Shown piece by piece: positions 23,301 to 38,300 of a stretch of 64,000 nt of DNA (positions are counted from its first letter, which is position 1; each line of letters begins with the position of its first letter). The translations under genes and the position numbers were made by a program. This stretch comes from Acanthaster planci (taxonomy: Eukaryota; Echinodermata; Asteroidea; Valvatida; Acanthasteridae). The DNA lies in contig NW_019091356.1 in NCBI RefSeq assembly GCF_001949145.1, positions 1,439,212 to 1,503,211 on the forward strand, given 5' to 3'. The notes under the pieces were generated by a model that saw only the letters and a program-made list of their open reading frames with translations, was not told the DNA's origin and did no database searches.

Positions 23301-26300
23301 CTCCAGCAAATGTTGCCCAGGGCTCCAGGAATTCAGAGGTGAATGTTTAAAAGCTTGCTATGTCAAGCTTGGCATCTCTGTGACTTTAAACCAAAGAATG
23401 ATCTATTTGGAATTTTTTAAATATTGACAGTCATCTGTCAGCAAATACATGTGACGGTGGCATATGTCCAAATGTCACAAGATGAAGAAAAATGTGATAG
23501 AAGTGGCAGTAAACATTGACAAGAAGTGAAAAACTGTTGTTGTTTTTTAATTTTGGAGGTCAGTACCATGTTCTGGTGTGAGAATTTTGCACAAAGGTCA
23601 CTGTTGCTATTCAATTTTTTTCCTGTGAAATTGCATGTCTCTAAAAAGTCACAGTTTACTTTCCTTGTGGATTGCCCTAAATAAGATAAATTTGAAAAAT
23701 GGACTTTTGGGAAGTAGGAGAACTTTCTCAATGGACATTGTCATCCTCCCTGACAGAATGACACTGGAGGACAGTTTTTATTGGAAGACAACTGGACAAC
23801 ATTTATGAAGGCCCGCATCACTTGCTCAGTCTCCGGGGAGTATCCATTCCACTTCAACGAGCTGCGTAAGTGATCACCTTTTACCTCCCTGATTGCCATC
23901 AATTTTCTTTACCCACTGAAACCAAATTAAGTGTGGTCTAATTCCCTTACAGTGATTTTAGTGCCATTCACCTCAAGTCAAAGATGACTGAACATTTCTT
24001 CTTAGAGGAATGTAGTGGTTGGGCCTTCTGGTGTGGTTCTTACCACTTAATACGGGAGGACACTGGTGACGGAAGTGGGGGGGGATAAGGCCAGAGGGCC
24101 AGTGACCCTCCACTTTTTGACTTGGGAGACTTGTTCCCCCCTCCCCCTACTTTTAGCAGGTCCTACAATGGGGTGGGGCTTAACGGATTGGCCGATAAAT
24201 GGCTGATGTAAGATGGTCTCACCGACCCCCCTCCCACTTTTAGCAGGTCCTACAATGGGGTGGGGCTTAATGGATTGGCCTGTTAATGGCTGATGCCAGA
24301 TGGTCTCACAGTCCCCCTCCCACTTTTAGCAGGTCCTACAATGGGGTGGGGCTTAATGGATTGTCCTATTAATTAATGGCTGATGCCAGATGGTCTCACA
24401 GCCCCCCTCTCACTTTTAGCAGGTCCTACAATGGGGTGGGGCTTAATGGATTGGCCTGTTAATGGCTGATGCCGGATGGTCTCACAGCCCCCCTCCCACT
24501 TTAGAAATTGTTCCACGGCAGTAAATGGAGGACACAAAACCTTGATTCAACAATCTGCACAGAGATAGTTGATGGGTGAAACTGTTTTGCTTTTCCATGA
24601 GGAGACATGCATACACATCTCATTCCCCCTTGGTTTCTGTACCACAGACATGCACACTCTGGGTAGTGTGCCGAGACAGACCATATGCTGAACTTACCAC
24701 TGTACGTGATCTATCACTGTAGGAAATATCCATCCGTGTTTTCTATTCTGAAACAGCTCGCAAGTTTTCTTTTTTTCTGAATTATTCCGTTGTTGCATGA
24801 AAGTACCACTTCAGTTGTTAACTGACAAACAGACCTCCAGCATAGGCGATTGGAATTAGGAAACTTATTATGTCACCTGCCAAGTTCATCTCACATACTG
24901 ATGAGTGGGTGGATGTGAAACTGGAGGCTAGTTTAGAATGGAGAGCACCTGACCTGCTAAATCCTTGTCATTGTGTGTTTTCTTCAACCTAACCCTCCCT
25001 CCCACTCCCAACAGAGTCCACGTTCTACGAGGAGTCCACCCAGACCATCTATGGCGTCTTCACCACTCCCAGCGGGGTGGCCCATGCCTCAGCAGTGTGT
25101 GCCTTCCGTCTTGCCACCATTGAGGCTTCCTTCCAGGGCCCCTTCAAATACCAGCAGAACTCCCGATCGGCCTGGACCAGTCAGGTCAACGCCAATCCGC
25201 ATTTCAACGTGAGTACGGCATTCTGACGTTCTCCCATACTTGAAAATTCACTTCATCGGCAGATGAGAGGTGTGGGAGTGGGGAATGGATGTGACGGGGA
25301 GGATAGAAGATGATTTTGTTTTTTCACTAGAGCAACACAGAAAGCAAGTTTGATCTGAGCATGGAACACATGGAATGATTGTGAGAGCTATCCTGCCCCA
25401 AACCTCCTTGCATTTTGAAAGCGTTCCATGACTGCTGAACTTGGCGAGCCACTGTTGTCTCTCGTTTTCTGGTAAGGAATGAGAGTGAACCATGCATGTA
25501 CATATGTGCCATACCCTGCTTTCACCAGGTAAACAGGTCAAGTAGTTCATCAGCTCGTTTGAGATAAAAAAAAAAAGGAAAAGTGACGGAACATGCCGTG
25601 GAGATCTTTGCGCTCATTTCCCTGTAGAGTACAGCGTAGCACTCAGCGCCGGCTGAGAATGTGCTAATTTTCACTTCAGCGATTGTATCATCTCGGGTTG
25701 TGTTTGTGTACCGATACGTATCTCTGGGAGTTCATAATTGACAACCTCCCTCCCCGTGGGAACCAGCTTGGAAGTACACTGGTGCGACCCTATCACTGCC
25801 TGAGATGTGCTCACTGAACCCCACTATCACAGAGCTTGTTGGTCCATGATTCACTGTGTGACTAATGTAATGGTGCGGGCGATGAAAAGAGAAGAACTAT
25901 AATCGGCCAGTTTGATAAAAGACATCCCCGCCCATTTCCACTTTGCCATCCCCTGTGACCTTTTGGAACTTTTTTCATGTGAGCAAAGAGAAGAATGAAC
26001 CTCATAACCCCTTTCATTCCACCCTTATTTTATGTGCCTTGCCTCTACACAATCATAGCTCAAACGTCTTGTTGAAATCCCCAAACCTGCGTGGGTGTAC
26101 GTTAATATGAAGTGGCCAGACGAGACAGTGTTTTGTACACCATTCTTTATTAGCCAATCCCTTCCGTAAAGAAAATAAAAACACCACAATTGGGGCCAAA
26201 AATACTTCCTTCCAAAGCGTAACATTCTTGAACACTTTGGGAAATGGATTGTCTGCAACCCGTCAAAGAATAATAAACCCTTCCTTTTTCGCTGTCGGTT

Positions 26301-29300
26301 GCTAACGTTTAAGTAAAAAGCATGAAACATTCCTTCAGATTTAGGTCAAGTTTCCCTTTGCAATTTGTTACCCGAGTTATGTCGCTGCCAATCTCCTATT
26401 TGCTGTATTTCAACCAGCCTAGTGGCCCTGTTTCTGTAGCCGTCTCTTTTCTTCCCAAAACAGAAATCATTCTTGCCAAAACTATGGGAATAACGACTGG
26501 TCATGAAGGGCGCTTTTCTCTGTCCAAGACTTTTTGCCTACTTTCAAAATAAACTATTACTGAATCGTGATTGCAGAATTGAACTGACATCATTTGAGGT
26601 AGATTGGAGTGTTATGTATTCTAGAAAAGTCTCCGTTTAAATTTCTGATGTTTGAAGCATAGGGAAATAACAGTTCAGTGTCTTTCAGTGGCAGTGAATC
26701 ACAGAGTAGAAATAATAGAAGGCAGTGGAAGTGAAAACCCTGGAGATCAGGTGATAAGTGACAATAGGACAGTGTGGGGCCGGTTGGAAAGAGTTGCTCT
26801 TTAGTCAAGCTTGAAAAGGAGGCGCATTGCTCAGTGAAAAAAATGTATGCCTGGCCTGGTTGGTGTTTAGGCCAGCCCAGAAAGACTTGTTGTGAGTTGG
26901 GTGAAGTGATTACATGAGCTGTGTGTTCTGGGAAGTTGAGAACCCTTGTTGGGGGGGGGATTTCTTCATAAAAATCTTTCCTTAAATACAGCTCTCATTA
27001 TTTATTATTATTGACCGAATTGTCTTCCTTGCAGAACATCAGTTTATTTATATTTTTGAAAAGAATATCAGCTTTCACAACTTTTAAACTGTTAGATCTT
27101 TCCCTCCAACAATGCTGTCCTGTAAAAGAATCTCTACAGATTTAATTCCTCCAACGTTGGAACCACTGTGAACAGATTTACTCAAAAATCTTTTCCAAAT
27201 GATTTGAAATATTTGTGTGTCATCTTTGCTGGCCTTTTTTTTCTTCAAAGAAACGTGTTCCTTGAACTGTCCGAAGCAGGACACTAGCCCTAGCCTGAAC
27301 TTCATCGCTCAGCTGAAGAGAGACAGTCCAACTTTATTACTAAGGTTTCTTTGTCCAGTCACCTCTCTGTCCAGTCACTTTCTTAAAATAACAGCGCACT
27401 GAGAACAACACTAAATCATGGCTCGGTAAAACAAACTAGGGAGCATCGCTCAGACTTGTGAATTAAAATACGACTGGGTTTTGTTTCAACTATCCTGGCT
27501 GGTAAAACCTTGCCTGGCGTCACTTGACCATGGCGAAGAGACACCAAGACTGCACTGTGATTATTTTTCCTCCTGAACTTCATAAAAAAACACGGGAAGG
27601 AGTTTCTTTATAATATCCGGAATTGTGTTTTGGACACGTGCAACTGGTAAAGGGGTGGGGGTTATTTTATATTGACCTTGTCGGTGTCAGCTTCTTGTGT
27701 CAGTTTGCAGACAAGAGGGTGACTCAGAATTTTAACCTGGGCCTCATTTTAGTGAGGCTTTGGGGGGGGAGGAACTGACCATGGTCAGGTAGTCTCGAGG
27801 GGATTCATCTTCAGTGGGTGAAACACAGTACAATATTGAGACATGGCATTAAGTCCTTGTCAACTTCACAACCAACATTGACGGGGGGGGAGACAGGCTG
27901 ATTATTCTAACATCAGATCTGCAGAAATTCTTGGGAAAAAGTCATTGGCTAAATATGTTCTTAGGGATATCTTTTAACCAGTGCAGAAATACCCAATTTG
28001 TCTTCAGTAGATTGTTTGTAGCAAAACAGACTTGGAGAACATAATGAAGCACTCTGACTTGTTGCCTGATCATGGGATAGAAATTCCAGATCGTCTCCGA
28101 GGGATACATTAGAGAACCGTGTCGGACTCCAAATGTTTTGACGCTGAAGCAACAGTGATTGTTTTCATCAGAAAGTGAACCACCCTCCCTCCCTTGCTTG
28201 CCAAGGACTTTTTCATTCCTTCAGTGATGAGGAAACACATTCGGGCTGGAAAGCAGCCTAGTGAAGACAGACCCTCGTTAGGCCAATTTCTGCCCAGCCG
28301 TCTTGCTCTAGATATCAAGCCCGGGCCCCCTAACCCCCCAGTATTGGACAAAATGGCCCGACAGTGCCAAAACATACCCACTTCCGCTGATACAAGTGGG
28401 CACGTATATGCATCTCTCACTGGAGTAAATTAAAACCCGAAATGAAATAAGTGCATTTTTTTTTGTAGGTCAGCATGGAGACAAATATCCCATTTATGCT
28501 CGGGCAAAAATACATAGTAGGTTGCTGAAAACAGACGGGGAACATAATTGAAGGCAGAGGCAAAGTGGCATCTGAAATTTCCTAGTGGCTTTCAAGTTTC
28601 AGTGGCGTTTTCCAACCCTATCTGTCTTGTAGTCTGGAAGTAAAGCTGGAGGTGGGGGGTGTCTGAATTGGCCGTCTCCATTTTGGCTGATAGAACCATT
28701 AACTGATCAAAAGATGCTGGGCTTTCTGGGTATTGGCTCCGGCAATAGACGTTAAACTTTGTACCATTTAAGGTTAGAAAAAAAAAGACCTCCTTATTCC
28801 TCGTCTTTGGAGTATGAAAGTGCAACTTCCTCTACAAATTCCTAAGCCCTTTTCCCCTCCCCAGCTTCTCATAAACTTAATTGGGATCAGGTACTTGATA
28901 TTCCAGGCCTGGTCCATTTTTATTACTGGCCGTAAATTAAGCAGTTGATCGTTGTCTGAGTGCTTGATTCCTTCTCTGTGATAAACCAAATTTGGCATTT
29001 GTTCTTTCACTTTTGCTTAGGGGCTGTTGGCAAAAGCACTTGTAGAACAGAATTCGGACCGTTTTTCTATAGATTTTAGGTTCGTAATCGGGTACTGATT
29101 CCAAGTATTTGAACTTTCATAGTTTACTTTTGCGAAGTTATGAAAAGTTTACCAGACGGAAGTCAGTGAATTGAAAAAACAGAAGCATTTCTGAAGAGGG
29201 AAAAGAGGATTTAATGTTTTGCTGAATAAGCATGTCAATGGTCTCACAGTCAAAGTGTAAGACGTGTGTTAGCCATGATATATTCCCTGCTGACTTACAC

Positions 29301-32300
29301 TGGCTGAGTAGTTAACCACTTGCCGCCGGGGATTCCGGTTTTGGACATGTATCCTCTATTCGTGCGGCTGGGGTCTCCGAAATTGGACAAAGGGAACTGG
29401 GCCTTGTAACAAAAGACCAGGCTGCTAGAAATTACCACCATTTTTCACTCTCAATAGTGCAGATAATCCAGCCTTGTTTTGAAACAGTATACCACGGTTT
29501 GCGGCATTTAGAGCGAGCGGATTACCACCGGGGACAAAAGCACTCCACCACCTCAGCGATGAGCCACACAGTACCGCTACACGCTAATCTGGCCTCTATT
29601 GAAAAGAGGCCAGCAGTGCATTGTGCCGGTTTCGGGAACAAAAGGAAATTATGTAACACCGCACAATCTTGGCTCTTTATACAAGGCAGCAGGCCTGGCT
29701 GAAATACTCCAGCGTCAATAGATGTTGTCTGTCAGATTAGAGTAGAAACCAGACAGTCCTTCGTGTGGGTGTTAGTGTCCAATAAATGAAGATGTGAATT
29801 TTGTTAGAATTTTGAAAACAGAAAAAAAAGAAAATTACCCCATCCCAGCATCATCAGCATTCATAAATGCCCCCGGTGCGAAGTGGATAATTATTAATGA
29901 TCGATCTTGCAGTGCCTTTAAATTGTGGCCATTAACATGGGGCGGGTCGGTAATAGGGTGCAGAGATACAAAGATTTGGCATTTCTTTGGATTTTTGATT
30001 TCAAATCTTGAATTAAATGGAGTTTTTTTTTCTGGAGCAGCCTTGACAAGCCACTTGCAGCCAACTTGGCAAAGTTAAATCCAATGTCTTTGAAAGGTCA
30101 TCAGGGATGACCCAGGTGGTCAGCAAAGCTCCCTGGTGGCTATCCATCCCAGAGTGACCATTATCGGCAGTGTCCAGCCCCGGCTAGTTCCTGCTTCTCT
30201 TGCTTGAGGCATCCTGACCTGTGAGGGGATTTTATGCTAAAGCAAATTTCTCAGCCTGCTAAGTTATTCAAAGTGACCCACTTAAAAGAGCAGAAAAGAC
30301 TTGTTGAAGAAAGCTTACTGCTTCCCAAGTGCAAAACAAACAGAGGGTGGCAATTTTTAGCTTTTCTGACAAACAAACGCAGAGAAATCCTGATAGGGTT
30401 TCCGATATGGTGGCCTACTTCTTCGCAACAAGTACCCAAATGGAAGTTCTTAACATGAGCCACATTGTCTTGCATCGGTCTGGGGTGTTTGCAGGGGAAA
30501 GATAGAGAAAGAAAAAAAAAAAGAAAAGAAAAAGAAAGATTGCAGGAGGGGGTTAAAAAAACAGCAAAAATGAAGGGCGAATAGTCAAGGAACTTTCACA
30601 AAAAAATTCCTGAGGCTGTGGTCTGCCGGATCGAAACTTTGATGGTTGAAGATAAGCTGGGCTTTGGCCCGCTATCATGGGACAGGCTGCAGCAAAAAGG
30701 AAGGGCAGAATCTTATGTTCCAATTTCCCGCTCTCCCCTTCACGGAGCACCTGGTCTATATTTCATGCTGGTGGCCCGCACACCTGGGTGCATTGGCGTA
30801 CTCCCCTAAAACTATCCTTCACCCCTGGTTGGACCCAAACACAGTCTTAGATAAGCTGCTCTTATTCCAGTGAACCGTGGGATATCTGCTGAAGGCTAAG
30901 GTATTTCAGTTTGAAGGAGAAAATGTGATTGGATGCTGCGTAACAAGAGATTGAGTTCTCAAGTTGTTTTCTTTCAAATACAGTGGTTAATTACAAATTA
31001 TGTTTGTAATCCACCAAATTTTGTTCCATTCAGACATGAAGTTTTGAGGCCCAATTCCACCACGTTGTTTTTTCCAACTGCAGTGGTTTCTGTTCATGTC
31101 TCCACACATCATCAACAGCACATTATCATAATGATGATTTGCGTATGACATTTTGTCTGCCGCCCACTTCAGAATCTCCTGATTAAAGTGGCTTCAGTAG
31201 GAGGGAAGCCCCGTGTTCATCTCACCTTACTCCACGTGGACTGCTTTCCTCACCTCTGCCAAATGATAGCTGGATGTCCTTTCTTTTCTTTTGCTGGCCG
31301 GCCTGACAGAAATAGAGCTGGCTTCATGTGTTGCTAATGACTAGGGAGGGAGAGTTGATGGAAGTGATCAGTGTTTTCCTCGGGACCTTTATCGCAACCC
31401 TAAAAGATGGGCAAATCTCTTGGCGAGCTCTTTGAGTTTTAAAGTATGGCAAATGAAAGGTTTTGTTGGGGATGAAGACGGGATCGAGAGATCCCTGATG
31501 TCTGCCTGCAGCACAACGACGGCGATTGTGAAGGAGAAGACAGAAAGGATGTCGATTCAGGACATCGGCGCTTAACAACTCAGAAATTGAAAGGCAGGAT
31601 TTCCAAAGTTTTCCCGATGACGGGGTTCTGAATCAGGGAGAAATCAACTGTCTTTAGCAGATCTGTCTTTGGGGTTGTTCCTCAGCTACATCTGTAATCA
31701 GAAGAAAAATAACGTTTGAGGGGGCAAAATTAAGCAGCAGCAGCCCCCCCCAAAAAAAAACCCACCCAAAGGAAAGTTGAGTGTATGGACTCCTTACATA
31801 TGGTTTCCGTGAACATGATATCTCCCCCCATCTACTTGCAAACAGTATGTACATGGTCACACATCATTGCCAAATGCTTTTAAAGCCGCAGGGGGCTGGA
31901 AACTTGCGGGGACTGTGCCCTACCATAACAAATGGGGGGGGGAGATACTAGGAGTCCTAATCCAAAACCAGAACCAACCCCCCCCTCACGCTACTGCCCA
32001 GCATTTATGTTCACAGTCTCGTTCTGCCTGCTTCCCTGCTTTCTACAAACACCCTGCAGTACTTTGCACCTCTCCGGGAAAGGGTAAAGAAGACAGGGGT
32101 GAAAGTTTCTGCAGGCAATTGAGGAAGGCAGGCATTGCATCAACGAAAAAGCCCCGCATCAACCAGATCAGCCTATTCTATTTTTTCCTCAGCTTTTTGA
32201 CGAGCTCCTGGCTTGTGTCCATTTCTGTACCATCTGCAACCTTTGTTCCCCATTTCCTTTCTGACTTTTTGGGGGGTGTTTTCTTACAATTGGCATTATG

Positions 32301-35300
32301 CTGCTCTGCTCTCAAGGGAGAATCAATCTGTACGTCTGTGACAAAACACACTAGTTCAATTTTGGTCTTGACAGGATGACTAGCTCCCCTCAACTTTCTG
32401 GTGGTCATCTCCCAGAACAATTGCAGACAAGTAGTGTTTGACATTAAGCAAATGACCACCTGTTTCTATCCAACTTTCTTTCTTTTTTTTGCCAAGTCAG
32501 AAAGCTTGAGGGGCATAAAAATAGTTTTCCAGTATCCTTTGTCGAGTGTTGATAGCCCCAAACTGGCCAGATTCCAGTCAAAATGGTTGAATGGTTCAGT
32601 TTCAAGGAAATCGATTCCATGGCAGTTTCAGCATGGTGTATTTTTAGAACATTATTTGTGATTCAAATTCGGGGCGAGGTTTTTTTGGGGGGGTGTTTAT
32701 ACCTATAAAGCTAAGTCTTGCAAAGTTTTTTTCCAAAAGTCCTGGCAATAATTTAGCTATTTTGTTCCCACCTTTAGTCTTGACAGATACATTATTAAAC
32801 CAGGAATATTTGTGGTGAGTAGACCTTGATTTTCTGTCTTTATGTTCCCAGTGTGACATGCAGCAGAGTCGGAACCTTCAAGATGCCCAGAAGTACCAGC
32901 TGATGGCCAACGATGTGGTTCCATCTCACCGAGTGCCTCTCGTCATGGCCAAGCCCAACGAACCACAGTAAGTCATTGTTCTGTCACTGTCTCTCTTAGT
33001 TTGTGAGCTTGAGATGCAGTCGGTTTGCATCTTGAGATGAGTTTTGTCAGGGCATCACTTGCAAGGCAGGATCCGAGGGGTTGGGGTTGAGAGAATGGAC
33101 TGCTTAAGAAATTGAATGGAGGAGTTACCAGTTTTCAGCCTGATCAATTGTCTTGCATCATCCTTGGTCTTCTCAGATATGGGTAATTCCAGAAATTAGG
33201 GGTCCATTTTTTTGTGTCCCTGTCACATCTGACATGATTTTGTAAGTTCAGAACGCAGTTTCTAATTTCCAAGAGTGGTGAATTAATGCAAATTACCTGC
33301 CAAACAAACAGTAATAGTTTGAAATCAATTCTGGTGATATTTCCATGTCAAATAACAAAGGTCAGATGTAACAGGGACACCAAAATGTCACACTTTTGGA
33401 CCTCTCCTTTCTGGAATTACCCATGTATCTGAGTCATTTTCAGTTAGGAAAAACTTGCACTTGCATTTCTCTGAAGGCTTTTTGGCCCTTTGTTTATCGG
33501 AACCCTTAGTCTAATGTAGTTAGTAAGGATTGAGCGCAGGGAGCTGGCTGCATTCGTGAAAATTTAAGACTCGTGCATTTTGACCGAATTGTGATTTCTG
33601 TGTGTTACATCCGCCCGGCCCATTCTTTTTGTCGGCTTCATGTTTAGTCAATGTAGTAGATGGAAGCTTTTGACTCAAGTCCATTCAGAAACAAGTTTGG
33701 CTCGGAGGCTCAAAGGTGAAAATCAAATTTGCTTTCAAGAACGAAAGGGGGAAAAAAAAGAATGGCCCACCTTGTTTAGATTATACGCGCTGATTATTTA
33801 ATTCCCCGGGAGAATTGAGCTCCCGATCCCCAAGGAGGAACATGGGGGGAATGTCTGCCCGGCAATAGCTACTTGCAGTACCCTCCAGAGGAGAGAAAGA
33901 CTTGGGGATGAAAATGGAAGATCCTGTCTCTTTTACCGCCCCGGTACTTGTAAGCCGAGCGGGGCAAACAAAGTTGTTGTGAGGAAGTGAGCCTTGCGGA
34001 AGTGAGTTGTGTATCTATGTTTAGCCCTGAGTCTCACTGCCCGGGGTTTTGAAAGGGGGGAGCTTTGTGTTGAAATGTCAAAATAAGTGGGATGATTTTA
34101 AGAATATAAAAGGCGGCGGCGCGCGAAGGATACAAGTGATTTGTAGGCACACTCCTCGTATTCGAACCCTTTGTGCAACTTCATGCTGTGTGTTTCAAAC
34201 ATTGTAGCTGCTTGACTCTTAAGGTCAATCTGTTCTTTTGTTTTGTGACATGTAGGCTTACCGTAGCCTAAAATAACTGCCATGAGTTCTCAGTGTCCCT
34301 GCTGTCACCTCCAGAAATGGTGCATTGTTTCAACAATTGTAATTTCTATTCCTTTGTTGGCAAAGGAATATTCACCGTTATTTATTGGGAGAGAGTCATT
34401 TTAATGGTCTTTCTTCCCTCCTCCCTGAATTGAAATGAGGGGGGACATTTTGCTCTTTTTCCCTTCCTGGGAGCGAGGTTAGAAACCTTCTTCCCGTCTG
34501 CCATGCCTCCCCTCATCCTCCCTCCCCCCCAAGCGATGACTCGACAAGTTCCCCCCACCCATTCCTTGGCTGCCAAAACACACCTTTGGCAAGACAAAGC
34601 TGGGCCCTTGCATTCCAGCATCAAAACAGGTCCAGCCAGACCCACGCCCTGGCTTGCTGCTTTTCTGTCTGAAAAGCTTGGTGTTGCTGGTTTTCCCTAA
34701 GTAAGATGGATGGTGCTGTCAAGCCAAAACTGTGGTCAACAATTACTCTGTGTCAGTTATATTACCTGATAATGTCAGTTAGGCCCCCATAAGTATCCTC
34801 GCACTAATTATAGGTTAGTTTCAGTTTTAAACTGAGTAAACACTTTAATTCTAGTCAGTGTTACTCCTTTAACTTAACGGACCTTTCCAGTTTTGTTTCT
34901 AATCCTGTCTTGAAGGGGTTTGTTGGAGGGATTTCAATTCTCTTATCAATCCACCGTTTATCCCGCCCTCCTTGTGAAGGCCTTTCTTCTAAAGAATTTT
35001 AAGAAATTTGGTTGCCAAAATATATTCAAGAGCTTTCCTTTCCAGTTTCAATTAATTGATCAGAGTGCCAGTGATGATTCTGCTCTGTTTCAGTGATGAT
35101 GTAGGAGGGCACCAGTTGGAGGTGTAAATAAACAAGGAACCAGTCATGAGTTACTGGATTACCGGCAGTGACTCAAACTCAAAACTCCGACTACAATTGG
35201 AAGCTCTTGACTGCCATTATTGTAAAGGTCTGGCTAACAACACGTGATAATTCTAGAGAGGTGTCCAGAGACACCTTAATGAAGTACAGATACAATCTCA

Positions 35301-38300
35301 GAGGTGTCTTGAATCTATGGCCTTTACCTGAGGGAATAAGTGGTATTGATATACCTAGCCCAAATTTTTCTGGCATCCAATTTTTTTCTATTTATTTTTC
35401 TATATTATTTACCTGAAGCACCTTGTTCCCACGGGCAAACATTCAATTGTATTTTGACACAGGGACTTGTCGCCCGAGTTGTAAATTGAAATCTCCTGAT
35501 TGTTTGAGGAACAGCTTGTAGAGACTGCTGTCCTTTTATAAATGCCTTTTCCGTCTTCTTCTTCTGTGGTATGTAGCGACAGACTCACTGAATCCATGTG
35601 TAGTCACGGGAGAAGATTGAGTGGCACAAAGTTAATTTAAGTTCCTATCCCTGGATCTGATAAACTCAAGAACCTGATCCCCTAAAGAGCTGATTGAAAT
35701 TGTGGAGACTATTGTATCAGGAAGCCTGTTCCAATCTCTACAAGTTCTGGGTACAAAGAAATTTCTCTCGGCTTCAGTTCTGCTATGCGGCAAATCAAGA
35801 TGAGAACTATTTCCAGTGGCTGTTCTACGTAGTCTTGTATAGAAGCATGCTTGACAATAGACTTCGGAATAGCAGATGTACCCATAAATATTTGTTTCAT
35901 CATGATCAATCCAGCAAGCTTTACGACGCTGTTTTAGTGTCCCACTTAAGGCTTGTGATCATATCTCTTGAATGTTACGCCAGAATGTGCACTCCTCTTG
36001 GCTGGTATCCTTGTTCCAAGAGTCTGTAAAAAAAGCTGAACATTTGGCCTCAGAGTCTCATCAGAATTGGTGCATTACAACGTAAAACCAAGCTGCAAAA
36101 TGGGAGAGGGTTTTCTGGTGACTGATGACCAGTTGGATCAGGTTAATCCCTGTCTTGGAGAGGCACCACTCAGCAGCCCAAAGGGAGCATGCAGATCTTG
36201 CTCCGATCTGACGGGAAAAACACTCATCCTGCCCTGCAAATTGGAGACAGATCCTCACTCTCTGATGGTGCACATTGCCAACAGGTTTGAGTGAAATTGT
36301 TGAGGGAGTGGATGGGGCCCAGTCACCTGAGTTGTCAGGTTTCTGCAGAAGCTGCGTACACCCACCCAGATACCCACTTGTAGAGGTTTTTTAGTTGTGG
36401 GCTGAGGTTGGAAGCCCCAGGCTCAGGACCAAGTTGCCTTTATTTCCTGTTTGTGGTCATATCCATCTCCGTAGAGCTCTGCCTGGTCCCAGATCAGACA
36501 TTTGTGGTTTTGGTTCTGCCAAAGCTTCACTTTCTCATTCCGACATGGATTGCATTCGGGAACATTTCTTGTTTACTGTTCCGGGGTAGTTCAGATGGCC
36601 TACATGTAGTTAGCCGTGGACTCGGTTAACTTTAAGGTTGTTGCTAAAGATGCTGCTGGATTTTACTGAGCTGCTCGGTTTGTTTCCAGGTTCTTGATCT
36701 AGCTGTGCTTTGGGCACGGATCTCTAAGCATACTATCTGCAAGCTTCAAGTTCCACTGTAGCCTAGGTTAGGCTTGTGCTGGAGGGTTATGTCTGTGGTC
36801 TTGTAATGCGGGTTGTGGTTTTTATTTTCCTGGAAATTTTTGAGTCTGGGGTACTGTGTCTCTGGATTTGATGGCCACTCTTCACAGGCATGCACAACCC
36901 TGTCTTAATGACCTTGCTTGAAGAGCTATTCATTGATTCTATTGAGGCCCTTTCCTCTGTGGAAAACTACAGTGTGTAGCAAAAATGTAAATCTTCTGAC
37001 AAGTCGTACTTGGGAGGAGAGTTCCTTTGGGAAGGAGGAATGGAAAGAAGATACCGTTAAATATCTCGAGTGATAGGATGAGGGGAAAATCACTTGTTGC
37101 AAAGTCGTTGAGCATGTTAGTGTACTGCCTTAATTATGCATTGCTGACCATTTGTCCCCAGACCATCAATAATGATGCAGTGAATGCAACAGGAAGAAGA
37201 TCCTGTCTGAAATTTATAGCCCCTCCTCCTGGGATGACCTTGCTGTGTCCAACTGGGCAATAAATCACTAGCTAATCAGCTTTCAGATGAGCTGACAATA
37301 GACACCAGGAGAAAAACAGAAATTGGACTGTCATTGGGGGGGTCTTACCTGTGATAACAGTACTTCTTGGGTGCATGTTGCTGGTGACAGAATTCTGTCG
37401 ACTGATTCCAATACCGGCTACATGTTAATTTGCAGGCTTTCAGTTGTTCCTACCAACCATGCAAAATGCCACCCCCCCCATCTAGGTTTTTTCCTCTGTC
37501 TACATTGTTCCCCGTTCATTGACACCAATTTAACCAGCATTACCTTGCCATCTGAAATGAACACCTCAGCGTCTCTCTTTACAGAAGTCTGTCTCCCCAG
37601 ATGTTATTGCATATTCTTGGAGGCAGTTGCCCCCTAATTGAGTTTCCTGGGGAGTCGTTTTCGACAGCATTGTAGTCTGCAGTTCTCTCAGATACCAAGT
37701 CCCCTTTCTAGTGCTGAAGGTGTTATTTAAATTGCAGTAATTTCAAAAGTGCAGGCAGGCAGAATTTTGCTGTAGTTTCTTTCAAATTTTTTTTTTCTTC
37801 AAACCAAGGCCACAAGGGATGATACAGGTGAGGTGAAAAGGATTAAGCCTATACCTCTTTCATGGACTTAATTGCAGGGGCTGTTTATTTGTGTGATAAA
37901 CATGGGGGCAGGGTTTGAAATAACCCTGACTTGCCACCCCTTGGACCCAATTCAGCAGCCTAAATATCAGACGTCTGTTGATGTCTGACCAAACTGATCC
38001 TTCTTTTTTTTTGTATAGTTTGGTCACTGAGTTAAGGGCCATTTTGAGCTTCTGGTTTCGTAAAAAAGTTACTCTCAAATGAAAGCTTGGATTGAATTTG
38101 GGCACAATGCCAAACCTTTACACAGAATTCTATCTTCAGCTACCCCTCCTTGAAATTATCGACAAGGTCCCCTTTTTACTAAATGTGTAGCTTAGTAGTG
38201 CCCTTTCAATAGGATCAGTGCTTCTGTGCCGATGGATGTCTCTCTGTTAAGCAGTTCCACCTGACTAAATCTTGGCCGGACAGTTGATGAGGGGGAAGCT

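Noticed and set aside
30500-30540. Purine-rich A/G tract as a possible retroelement tail
   Set aside because: No element body, promoter boxes or target-site duplication was found beside it.
31867-32379. 170-codon + strand open frame
   Set aside because: It is the longest frame in the window but contains no recognisable domain, and its composition follows C- and T-rich intron sequence. It lies inside sema5 intron 6 without obvious splice or promoter context.
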